From contig OU452231.1 of assembly GCA_911728455.2 (NCBI GenBank), forward strand, positions 1,927,001 through 1,991,000: DNA of 64,000 bases, written 5' to 3'. The position numbers and the translations under genes are program-made. Below, piece by piece: positions 34,401-43,700 of the stretch; positions within the stretch are counted from its first letter, which is position 1; every line of letters starts with the position of its first letter. Origin of the DNA: Marthasterias glacialis (taxonomy: Eukaryota; Echinodermata; Asteroidea; Forcipulatida; Asteriidae). A model generated the notes under the pieces. It had not been told where the DNA came from. It worked only from the letters and a program-made list of their open reading frames with translations, and did not search any database.

Positions 34401-36239
34401 TCTATGAGCTGTCCAAAGTTTTAAACAAATGCCTTGGTGCCCTTGCCCTTTCAAGGGGATACGAATGGTGTTAAAATGTTGATATTTCATCAGCAGAACC
34501 AACAGATACGAATGGTGTTAAAATGTTGATATTTCATCAGCAGAACCAACAGATACGAATGGTGTTAAAATGTTGATATTTCATCAGCAGAACCAACAGA
34601 TACGAATGGTGTTAAAATGTTGATATTTCATCAGCAGAACCAACAGATACGAATGGTGTTAAAATGTTGATATTTCATCAGCAGGACCAACAGAGGAAAC
34701 TTGTCCCGGGGGAAGATACACTGAGAAATATAGCAGGTTTTAATAGATGTTTTATTCATTTTATTTTTTATTTAAAAAGGAGTCTTAAAAAGTAATACAC
34801 TCTGTATGACCTTAGTATTGTTGGAATACAGAATTAAAGATGACCCCTTCATGATGAGCAGGTAAACAATATTTTCAGCTGAATATTTTCTGTCGATTGT
34901 TTCCTTATCGTTCAGGCAAGTACAAGGCATCGCTGGTATCTTAATAAGCCAGTTTCTGGGTATGAGTCTTCCTCCAAATCAGAAATCTTCGTGCCAAGGA
35001 GGCGTCACTCCGCAAGATTTAACCAGTATGTAAAAAAGAAGTTTGATTCTTCGGCAGTGAAGAGAAGCAGATATTTCTAAATTTGTGGCAGCCATCAGAA
35101 TTGTTATGTCATAGATTTAATATCATTTCATTTATTAATTCTGGTTGTGAAGCCAAGGATTCTCAGAAAAGCAAACTTAACCAATACACTAGCCAAGAAT
35201 CCCTTGGAGTGAAGACAAGGAAGTTTCAGTTTTAGGAAAGATACCACTGCGCCAACCCAACTACCCATTAGATTATCATGATAGAAGAGCGAACGTCATT
35301 AATATAAATTTACAAACTATCTTGTTGATAAGTCTGACGTCTATACAGCATAAACCACGCCCACTTCATATGTGCCGGCTCCAAACATCATCAGAATCCC
35401 CCTTTGCAAATGCATTGCCCAACATTTTCTACAACGATTTACGCAAAAACTAACTAAGCTAGGTGGTTGTATTTAACGCGTGTTGTGCAGACACTAAATC
35501 TTCTTAATAATGTCCTCCTCTGTTTTAAGAAATTTGTCTAGAACCGAAAAAAAACTCAAGGATTTTAGGTTAAATTACACCCGTTCCAAAGCATACCAGC
35601 TTTGGAATCGGAAGTAAGCTAAACGTATGTGCATATTACCAATGTGCGCACATATGACGTGGTGCCTTACTAACAGGATTGAAGGGAAGAGAAGAGAATT
35701 AAAGAGAAGCAGATATTTCTTGAATTGTCATAGATACTTTATCATAATGGAAGCATTAACACTATAGATGTCAATTTACAAACTGTTGAGGGTATTTGGT
35801 GCTTTACTTCATTGGTGCGATATTGTTCTTCGTATGCCATGGTTAGTCTGGGGTACGTTAGGACCGTCGTTTGGGGTCTCTGGCCCTCTGAAATTGGCGT
35901 AAAACTGTAGGTGAAGAACTCCTCAAAAAGCATTGTCTGACCTTTGAAAAAAGGGTACTTATGTAAATGACAAGTATTGATTAGACAATCGTATCTAAAA
36001 CTAATATCTTGATTCAAATCAAATCAATAACCACGATTTTGCTACTTTGAATTCTTGTCTTTCCAGTTCCCCTTCTGATCTTCAGTAGTTACGGAACATT
36101 CAATGCTTGCATCTTTTTACTCTTCTTCAAGACGGAATACAAACGACTCAAAGCCGAGGAGCGCCACGCGGCTAATAGCATCTTAAACTTCAGCAGTCGA
36201 AGCCTTGGGATACCGGCCCCTCCGGGTATTTACTCGTGA
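25446..36239 (+). CDS. SLC49A3: SLC49A3/MFSD7-like major facilitator transporter (9 exons)
   Basis: Exons: 25446-25640 (coding part), 26215-26373, 27110-27400, 28598-28732, 30282-30398, 32382-32534, 33568-33725, 34916-35025, 36067-36239; 1491 nt, 496 aa, stop TGA at 36237-36239. The protein is a twelve-helix MFS carrier of the SLC49 (FLVCR-related) family. Landmarks: YKRRWYMLSVLVVLNLSNAI before helix 1, FAPVAD, VNWLSLVYM, LLGAWLN, LLFAPTKLAAVWFPDSQRA, SNPLGILLAF, SPPTPPSA in the central loop, GVYVDKTKRF after helix 8, VAEGTSTG, and YKRLKAEERHAANS in the cytoplasmic tail. These fit SLC49A3 better than FLVCR1/2 (comparison from memory). Relatives FLVCR1/2 carry choline or heme; the substrate here is not predictable. 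The ATG is five bases after an AG acceptor (25439-25440), implying an untranslated first exon upstream that I could not place. Exon 8 has a second possible GT at 35030, but the GTATGT at 35026 gives the right phase. Confidence 0.9.
25718..25890 (+). repeat. Dispersed intronic repeat shared with 30040-30206
   Basis: CTTGAAAGG, GGGCACCAAGGCA, CTTGATAAA, CTCTATGAGG and ACATTTCAAGGGCACCAAGG followed by CAATGACCAGGGGCAATGGAGG occur here and at 30040-30206, in two introns of the same gene. Shorter relatives appear at about 27900-28050 and 34400-34455. No terminal repeats found. Confidence 0.8.
26050..27050 (+). repeat. Diverged 120-125-bp repeat units around SLC49A3 exon 2
   Basis: Units with GACTGTGTACTGTGTAGAT, CATTAACCA or CACTCACCA, GCTGGC, AATCATGAAAA or CATTCAAAA and GGTCAGA. 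They lie at 26050-26170 (just before exon 2) and in tandem at about 26685-27050 (just before exon 3). Exon 2 (26215-26373) therefore sits between related repeats. Confidence 0.65.
28170..28275 (+). repeat. Duplicate of the exon 4 acceptor region (decoy splice site)
   Basis: The stretch with ACTAGTC, GAATCC, TCAAAATT and CATTTTGGTCTCAGTTTTGG followed by ATATACAC parallels 28500-28612, where the true acceptor of SLC49A3 exon 4 is GTTTCAG at 28597. The copy keeps the polypyrimidine tract, CAG and the first few exon bases, then diverges, so it cannot encode the exon. Confidence 0.75.
28733..29250 (+). repeat. About 60-bp minisatellite starting at a 5' splice site
   Basis: Directly after exon 4 (ends 28732) the intron begins GTTAGTCTTTATCTCAAGA. 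About eight diverged units follow with ATGTTAGTCTGTATCTCAAG, ACATGAA or ACGTGAA, and ATTCTGATTGCCAG. Each unit carries a copy of the donor-like GTTAGT. Units lie near 28740, 28830, 28885, 28935, 28980, 29030, 29075, 29120, 29165 and 29210. Confidence 0.8.
29555..29697. mobile_element. 143-bp inverted-repeat element with 6-bp target duplication
   Basis: Starts CAGGGATGCCAGTTTT and ends AACTGGCATCCCTG. CATGTA flanks both sides exactly (29549-29554 and 29698-29703). The interior has repeated TTCAGGCTTTTTC. Intronic in the SLC49A3-like gene. The superfamily is uncertain. Confidence 0.8.
30497..30640. mobile_element. GTAATTCCACTGTAAGCCACG family, one of five copies
   Basis: Begins ATGTAATTCCACTGTAAGCC, then ACGCCCACTT, ACTGGCTCCA, CCAGAAG, GTTGAAC and GATGATTCATG. 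Other copies: about 35335-35470 (+, diverged), 38240-38398 (inverted), 40115-40245 (+) and 42875-43020 (inverted). About 140 bp; no coding capacity; ends not fully resolved. Confidence 0.7.
30812..30940. mobile_element. GCCCAATTTCATGGCGCTG inverted-repeat element, copy 1
   Basis: The ends are inverted: GCCTAATTTCATGGCGCTGT at left and GCCATGAAATTGGGCCC at right; GTAAGC and TAAGCGCAGAATTC lie inside. The same structure is at 51348-51473. Intronic in the SLC49A3-like gene. Confidence 0.75.
31085..31440 (+). repeat. Tandem duplication of about 200 bp, each unit with an inverted repeat
   Basis: Units near 31085-31240 and 31290-31445 share GAAATCTGG, TTTCACT, GAAATGGAATAG, TTTCAC(T/C)TCGTGA, ATTCTGCGACAATGCACT and TTGTATATTACTT. 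Within each, the GAAATCTGG and CCAGATTTC (or AATTTCAC) arms are inverted. Confidence 0.75.
32600..32920 (-). mobile_element. tRNA-Leu-type SINE, 3' part, with ATT tail
   Basis: The minus strand carries GTGTTGTGTAATGTACGTAA, AGAACCCAGTTACACTTGTT, AGAGAAGGGGTTTGCCCCAG, CAGCACCTTGTAAACC and a terminal ATT microsatellite at 32600-32623. The tRNA-like head is absent. It lies 65 bases after SLC49A3 exon 6. Confidence 0.75.
33221..33475. mobile_element. CAAAGATTATAGAG inverted-repeat element, copy 1
   Basis: Ends CAAAGGATTATAGAGTACCG and, inverted, CTCTATAATCTTTG (255 bp). The interior has GCGCAAGAGGG paired with CATCTTGCGCC, plus GTGCAGA and GACAATGA. A second copy is at 55182-55438. It ends 92 bases upstream of SLC49A3 exon 7. 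Confidence 0.8.
33790..33985. repeat. Rearranged pieces of the TA-flanked family
   Basis: CTCCTGAAGA, GATGAGCAGAG, CTATGAGTTGGGGTGGTTCTG (inverted relative to 457-612) and CATACTGATCAAAA, CAGAACCACCACAACTC (direct) lie next to each other, forming an imperfect inverted arrangement just after SLC49A3 exon 7. Confidence 0.6.
34458..34692 (+). repeat. 47-bp satellite, five near-identical units
   Basis: Units start at 34458, 34505, 34552, 34599 and 34646, each beginning GATACGAATGGTGTTAAAAT and ending ACCAACA. Only the last unit has a visible change (CAGAACC to CAGGACC). Intronic, 224 bases upstream of SLC49A3 exon 8. Confidence 0.97.
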
Positions 36240-36884
36240 TGTCAAAGGTCAAAGGTTAAGATATCACCATCTGATTATGCAATATTAGGACTGGGGCTAC
36301 ACGGAGGCCATGGCCTTTGCTGCCCCTCTTCTTGGCCTTGGTACCCCTTCAGAATAGATTCTCAGAATATGCCCATTTGACCTTTCCCAATGGAAGTGCC
36401 CTTTGTAAAACATAAACTGTCTTGCCCCATCAAAAATGGATAAGGTTTTCATTGGTATTTAGCAAATCGTTTCAGAAAACTTGACTTGAAGTACTACTTT
36501 TTTTTATATTGTCGAGTGTTGAAGAAAAAGTGTAGCACAAAGGACCCAGAATGTGCTGCTCGAGCTACCTGAATGCGAGTTTCGCATTCCTCCTTGGTTG
36601 ATAAAGGATCTCTTGAGTAGTTGAACTTTGTCTCATTAAGACAAAAGAGGAATCATGCAGATTTGATAAAAATTTGCAAATCGGTAACTACTGCATTCTC
36701 ATGCAATATGCCAAATTGATCACACTCAGTTAATTTGTTGTCAATGTATAAATGCTTTTATTTCTTTTACGTTTTTCATATTGATTTGAACGGATGAAAA
36801 CAATTCAAACTAAACAGGCAAATATCTACACCGAAATGAACCTTTGTTCGTCGCAGTTAAAATAGAGGTTTAAAATGTGGACTT

Positions 36885-36999
36885 AATAAATAAGATGATG
36901 CTCTTTCTGGCATCTTGCTACGTCTCGTGGTGTATAATTAACGGGTCCACCAAAGCCCATATGTATATGATTTGTGGCATTACAACGATGTAGAAATAA
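36885..36999 (+). promoter_or_regulatory. SLC49A3-like polyadenylation signal candidates
   Basis: AATAAA occurs at 36885-36890 and again at about 36994-36999, some 650-760 bases after the stop at 36239, in an AT-rich stretch without coding features. Either could end the mRNA. Confidence 0.45.
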
Positions 37000-37782
37000 A
37001 CGTTCAATTCATATAAGGTATCCCAGTAAAATGAATTAATTCAACAGCAAAAGGTGAACTCATCTTTTATTTTTATATTAATTATTCAGCTTTTGTATAT
37101 TTGTACACGGTATAAAAAAAATTCTACATAAAAATGAATGCACTTCCATTATGTACATTCTGAATATTATTAGCTTATTATAGAATATTGTTGTCTTACA
37201 AGACATGGTCGTCGTCTGTTGTGTGATCGTTCTACTAGGTAAACATGGCGGGACTGATCTGTTGTCTCCAGCCAGCTCTGTCGTTAGCCTCTTATTTTCA
37301 GTTCCAACGGCTTGAAGACTGAGCTGGACTTGTGACAAATTGATACAGACATTGATTAAATTGTTAAAAAAACTGCAGGGACAATTAAAATCTGATAAAA
37401 TCGGTTCAAAACCGATAAAAACTGATAAAAACGGAACGAGCTAAAAACACTGTGAGGTCGTAATTCCCACAACCGGCTTGGGCTCTCAAGTGCCTGTGGA
37501 AAATGGGAGAATTTTAACGCTGCTGCGTTCTATACACAACAAGGCGGAATGTCAAGTGATGTGGAACGCAGAAGCGCTGATTTGTTTCCATATTCCATGA
37601 GAGCCTGGGGGAAAATGTTTGGATTTTTTTTTCTGAAGCTTCCACAAATAGAAACATTTTAAAACGACTTAAAGCAACCTAAATTTCAGAATTTCTTGAG
37701 AAGACTGAACTTTAAGTTTGTCTCTGGTACTGCTTTCCAGATAAACATCGACTGTTTCTTTTAAGACGTCAGTACCCAGGGT

Positions 37783-37934
37783 GCAATATAGACCCCTTGC
37801 ATGACACTGACACGCTGAGGACAATGGATACGCGCGTGTTTGTACACGCCAAGAGCAGCTGTCAGCTAATGATCTGCCTCCTTTTGTCCTGCTATTTGAG
37901 CGTGTGACGTCATTTATGCAAGGGGCCTATATTG
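37783..37934. mobile_element. Inverted-repeat element ending CAATATAG(A)CCCCTTGCAT
   Basis: Left CAATATAGACCCCTTGCATG and right ATGCAAGGGGCCTATATTG are inverted copies, 152 bp end to end. The right end overlaps the start of the next element at 37930. Confidence 0.7.
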
Positions 37935-38564
37935 ACCCCTTGCACGCACGTCACACGAGGCGACTGTGCCACGCTCACTATTTTGGATGTCCCTAGGTAG
38001 GTAGGTGTACATGTACGTGTAAACGCTGTGTCTCCTAATGCACACTGCAAAGTATAACACACCGAGACATTGACTGCCAAAATGGCGCAACCGAGATTAT
38101 TGTGATGATGACGTGAGGTGAATTGGATCAGTAGCATCTGCTGCACGCCAAAATATTGTATGTAATTTAACCAAAAATAACCCATTTCATCTTTGAAAGC
38201 ATTTCTTATGACAGAAACTTATAATTCTGAGACCTCGAGTCTTTGAAGAATCTATGTGAAGGCCAAGTTCAATTATCAAACTTTTCTTACATAAATCACC
38301 AAAGAAAAACTAGCCCAATGCAACTCCAATGGGCTTCTGGTAATAAGTGGAGCCAGTTTGTGTGAAGTGGGTGTGGCTTACAGTGGAACTACGTCACCCA
38401 ATTCACCTGACGTCATCAGCACAATAAATCTTGGTTACTGCATTTTGGAAGTCAGTTTACCCGCATTTACACGCTCACCGTATTTTTACGTACAATGGCA
38501 GACCGTTGACAAAAAGTATGTGTGTGTGTGTGTGTGTGTGTGACGTCAGTGCAAGGTGTCAATA
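37930..38564. mobile_element. 635-bp element with 27-bp inverted termini, holding a nested element
   Basis: Left terminus TATTGACCCCTTGCACGCAC then GTCACAC (37930-37956) matches inverted right terminus 38538-38564 (GTGTGACGTCAGTGCAAGGT then GTCAATA). Just inside the right end is a TG microsatellite (38519-38542). A GTAATTCCACTG-family copy (38240-38398) lies within. The left part is related to 46147-46220. Confidence 0.7.
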
Positions 38565-39009
38565 AATAATCAGAAGTGATGATTCAAGCTTGCTGGTGGA
38601 CGACATTCTTAATATGTAAATTGTTTGAATTAAGAGGCAATCATAATTAATTGAATTACAAAATACTTTGGTGAATTTTACAATTTGTGTAATACAATTA
38701 TTTAAGCATTAAGATAAACTTATAATTGTAAATGTAACTGACTGTGTGGAACTCGTTAATTGATGACAAAGAAATTCTCTAAAAATAAAGGGTTGGATAT
38801 CTCTCTTCTAGAAATTGAGTCAAAGAGCAGGTGATAAACATTTTGTCTTAGTTACGATCAGAGTAATTTTCGATTGTAATGTTTTTAAGAGAAAAATGAT
38901 TAAAGTAGGCAAGATTAGCTGCTCTCCACGGAGCCTGAAATACGGGGCCCTATAAAAGGTCAGGATGAAAACAGATTAATAAACACAGAAATAATTTGAG
39001 TTCTCCATT

Positions 39010-39275
39010 TGGTGCTCACTAAATCATTTCGTGCATGCGAAATAAGTTATTTCGAGCGCTTGCAGTAAGTTATTTCGTCCCCTCGAAATAATTTCGAGCG
39101 CACGAAATGACTTATGTCAAGCGCAATAAATAATTCCGAGCGTACAAAATGATTTTGAGTGCTGGAAATGATTTCGTTCACTCGAAATGATTTCGAGCGC
39201 ACGTAATAACTTATTTTTAGTGCTCGAAATGATTGCGTGAGCACGAAATGGTTTCGAGCGCAAGAATTAAACAAC
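39010..39275. repeat. Degenerate palindromic array of CGAAATGATTTCG-type units
   Basis: About a dozen short units mixing ATTTCGAGCGCACGAAATGA and variants with TTATTTCG and TGATTTCG. Each unit is itself partly palindromic (CGAAAT/ATTTCG). Unit spacing is about 20-22 bases. Confidence 0.75.
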
Positions 39276-40762
39276 TCAAATTATTTATCGGTAAGTGATT
39301 TTGTTTCATCATAATTATGTCCCTTTAGGGGCTCCGTACCCAAAAGAAGCAGGCAACAGGAGAAAGAAAATGACTGGCACCGGTGTACAGAACAAAATTG
39401 AAAATGATTTTTTTTTCACCCGAAACTACAGTTGATTTCCTCGGTGATTTGTTACGTTCAGTTAAAGTGATTTTGTTTCTGCAAAAAAGGTTATTTTGTT
39501 ACTTGCATAATAATTTCGTTACATTAAAATGTTTGTTTCCTCAAAACATTGCGATCTTCTGTTTAAATAAATTTGATGGAACACAGTCCATAATCTGAGG
39601 GAATGAAATGAACAATTTGATGGGAAAAAAAGATCATTATGAGCCAACAAAATATAAATTTGAGGAAACAAACATAGCGATTCGAGAGAGTAAACAAATA
39701 TGGAGGGAGCAATATAAATATATCGACAGAACAAAATTATTTAATTTCATCGAAATAATTGCTCATTGTGTTTACCTTTGCTGTTTTCATTTCAATGCTC
39801 CATCCATAATTATTAACAAACTAATGTAAAAATATTAAAAACAATATAGAAATATAAAGGTATGACTTCCACTGTCAGTGTATTTTACATCTTGATTATA
39901 ATTAAGACATTTTTATCAAAGAAAACCAAGACTGCAGTACTCTGTATTATTGTTGACTTAATTTAAGCTGCAGGCACAGCTTTTACAAAGTTGTCCGTGA
40001 CCTAGCCACAGGCTCACCGCTGACCAATAGTAAACCGACACGTCACGATTTGGCGCGTATCCTATGTTTCCGTTGAACGACTGCGGAGAGGCCTGTATCC
40101 TGTTGGTATTAGTTTGACGTAATTCCACTGTAGGCCACGCCTACGTTACGCAAAATGGCTCCATCAATTGCCAGAAATAGGAAGCGCATTGAACGTTTTT
40201 GTCTTGATGATTTATGTAAAAACAATAATTTTGGACTTGCCGTTCAGGTAGGCCTATGTCTTGCAGGTAGGCCTATGTCTTGAAAAGGTCAAGTGTCTCA
40301 TCAAAAATAACGATTTCTGTCATAAGAAAAGTCTTTGGACGATGGAAAGAGTGACTTTTTTAAACAAAGAAACGTATGATATGCCAGCTTTGGAGCAAGA
40401 AGTAACGAAAACCCTGCACTTGCGACAGTTCCACTCGCGTTTTACGCAATGACTTTCCAACAGGACGGTCCATCAGAAAACCGTGGTGTCAGGATGGTTT
40501 ATAAAAAATAACTTTTCACCAAAACTACAAATAGGCCTAGTTTAAATAATAAATGGACGTTTCTAATGCACCATGTCTGTTGAGAATGACAGACCTGGCA
40601 CAATTTACAAGAGCTCTGCTAAAAAGCACGAAGACAACCAAAAGGCAACAGCTATGATTTGAGAAATAAATAGGTTTTAAGAGTTGTTTTGAAACGAGAG
40701 CAGGTGTCTACTTGTTGTCTGAGTTGGAGTGGAAGGCTCTTCCAAGGTTTTTGCAGCTGGAC

Positions 40763-40768
40763 TTTATT
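40763..40768 (-). promoter_or_regulatory. Polyadenylation signal candidate for copy A
   Basis: AATAAA reads on the minus strand here, about 30 bases after the copy A stop codon (40799-40797). This predicts a very short 3' UTR. I found no stronger signal in the next few hundred bases. Confidence 0.45.
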
Positions 40769-40796
40769 TTGTTCACCAGAGAGATAGTTTTCATCA

Positions 40797-43700
40797 TCAC
40801 TCATGCTCCTCCTCAATGACCAGTAATGCCTTCTGAAACCATCTCGTAATAGCACCTGAAATAAAATTAAAATTGTAATTATTCGGTTTAGTGAAACCCT
40901 TATAAAACTGTCTAATAGACTATGGGCCTACAGACTTACAAATAGACCAACTCACTTGGGTCTGTTTTAAACGTAATACTGGAGCTCATACAAAGGATTA
41001 AATATACAGATACGTGGAAAACAAATAGCCTTCGGGTATCTCTCGAAATGGAAAAGGCGACTCAGTTACACGTCGTATGTGTGTACACGAACATGTACCC
41101 GACGAACTTTTCGTGCCACGAAATTGGCCGTCGGGCTTTAAGTAGCTCTGGATCAACCGACATGAAAATAGCCTTTCCCATGAAATAATATGCTGATAAC
41201 ATTCACGCATGCGTATAGACATTATTAGTGGGCAAACCCCATCGAGATGTGCACTAGACAAACGCATGAAAGCGTGTGCGTCACGCCACCAAAAGGCGCG
41301 ATATTCCCTCATTTTGCCCACCAATTATGTTAGTGAACACGCATGATGTGCAATTGACATATTTCATGGGAAAGGTCTATTACCTAGCAACCCTTCTGCA
41401 TCCCAACACAATGACCGACTGACATTTGAACATTATATGCCGCTTGAAGATGAGCAGACGACCAAACATCTATCCTCGTGTCTCTATTGTTTTTAACACT
41501 ATGAACTCAACAAACCGATAACTTACCGTCCAGTCTGGTCAACAGTCTTGGCAAGTGTTTCGGAGACACAAAGAGAAAATAGACAGGTACCCCGGTAAGT
41601 GATATACAAACACCGATTGCTGTATCTAGTGGAGCGTCTATGGTCGCCATGACGACCAGAAAGATTGCCGCAATCACAAAGAGAATCGGTATTATGATGT
41701 GAACCTTTGGACACAGTAAGTACACAAAATATAATTTCTCGATGATGCTGGACATTATCTTACAAACTTCACATTTAAGAATGAAAAGTTATATTACCAT
41801 CGGTCGCAGAGAAGCCCCCTCCCCTTAATACGTTAAAAAAACTAAACAAATAAGTCAATAAATACAGTGAAAATACAACTTTTTTATGAAGAAAAAACAC
41901 ACCGTGCAACTTTTAAAGGTAAAACATTGGATGGGTATAAAGCTGGTAGTACATGTGTTCTTACTTTGTGTGATTCAATATACACATAAAAAGGTAAATA
42001 TTTGCGCTCAATCCGTTGTCTGAGTCGGGAGAAAAAAAGGGACAAACCGTGCGCATATTCAAAAATTGTTTCGAATTTGTTGGAAACAAAGCAACCAATA
42101 ATGGTTTATATTTTCTTTAAATAGAAAGTTTGCAAAAATATTGAATTTGGTCACAGCGTCTGTTACAAGACGAATGTTTTGCAACACTTGGCCGTCCATA
42201 CCATCCAGCGCAGTTTGTGTATCAACAATAGAAAGTTCTATAGCGATCACCTTGTAAGGACGTACTCTGTCTGGATCTCTCCATCTCAACCAGACCATCC
42301 CAGCTACGGCAGCTCCTATGGGTGTCCATACAGCGAAGCTGAAGTAGTTAATTAAGGTGTGTACATCTTGGGAATACGTGAAGCAAACCGATAATAATAC
42401 CTATGGAGATACAAAATAATACATACTGTAAAAGGCGTCATCATTTACACTTATTAGTTGAAAAGTACAAGCTGATTATGGTGCGCCACCAAGTGTTTGG
42501 CCTTACCCTTGTTATTTTTGTGGATAGAAATGGATGCCTTGGTACAGTATATTTTTGGCGTGGTAGACCTCTATACATTAGAATCGCTGAAGTCTGTTGG
42601 AAATAGCACTGCAAATAGCACTGCAAATTTCTTTATCTTGAAACCCCCTTTCACTGACGTCAGATGTTTGTTCGTTCGTTTGTTTGTTGGTTGGGGTGTT
42701 TGTTTGTTTGTTTGACCCAGTTTCTAGAGGATGCCTCCATACTTATGTTTTGTCTTGTAGAAATGCATTAATGATTAAATACAATTTTTCTTTGGCTTTG
42801 TATTGTTTAGAAATAAATATTCACGAAGTATGGAAATAAAATAATGTGAGTTTTTAATTGAATTTGAATTGAATTGTATGAAAAAGCCAAGTCCAGTTAT
42901 TAAACTTTTCTTTTTTTAGAAAAACTACCGGTAGTTCAACGCAGCTCATGTTGGCTTCTGTAATCAGTTGAGCCAATTTGTTTGAAGTGGGCATGGCTTA
43001 CAGTGGCATTACGTCACACTTAATACGAACAGGTTTACACACAGGAAAACCTAGTCTGGTCCCCAGACCCAATGATGTCCGACTCTTCTCTGTCGATGTT
43101 AGGGTCCGGTATCACCCAAAGTCACGTGACCAATATGGAGGAATTTCTCCTTTTCTCAAAATATTCGAAATGTTCCAAACTCGTTGTCGTTAACATTCGG
43201 ATAGTATCGCTAATGGTCGGACATTTCCAGACGTTTATAGACCGTTCTTTTGTTGATAAACAAACCACGCTGGTTGACGTGGACGGCCAAATGTAGCAAA
43301 ACATTCGATCTTGTTGACAAACATTGTTACAAACTTTAAAATTTAAGGTAAATTTTCTATTTAAAGAAAATACATCCCATTGTTGGTCGTTTGTTTCCAA
43401 CAAATTCAACACTATTTTTGAATATTTTTTTAAGTAACATTTTCACAAGCTGTGATTCATTTTATCCGAGGCTTTTTAAAAGTAAACAAAGCGCGTCCCA
43501 TTCAGTGCTTTGTTTTTCAACCAATTACATCGTCTTGCTCTGTTTTTTAACGTGGGAAATACCGCACCTAATTTTTTTGACAAGAGTCGTCAGGGAATCT
43601 TTGGTCAGGGAAGCAGACTAGAGGAAACCAAGATATATTTATTATGGTGATGACGTCAGACCAATTGGGTCAATAACCATCGATAACAAACCAAAGCATA

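Larger units (their letters stand above)
36240..40796. other. Intergenic region between convergent SLC49A3-like and SLC7 copy A genes
   Basis: It holds the SLC49A3-like 3' UTR (to about 37000), repeats listed separately and many short AT-rich ORFs without coding character. No further gene recognised. Confidence 0.6.

Noticed and set aside
34458-34692. Regular 47-bp repeats as a possible CRISPR array
   Set aside because: Units are contiguous with no unique spacers, and the DNA is eukaryotic. It is a satellite.
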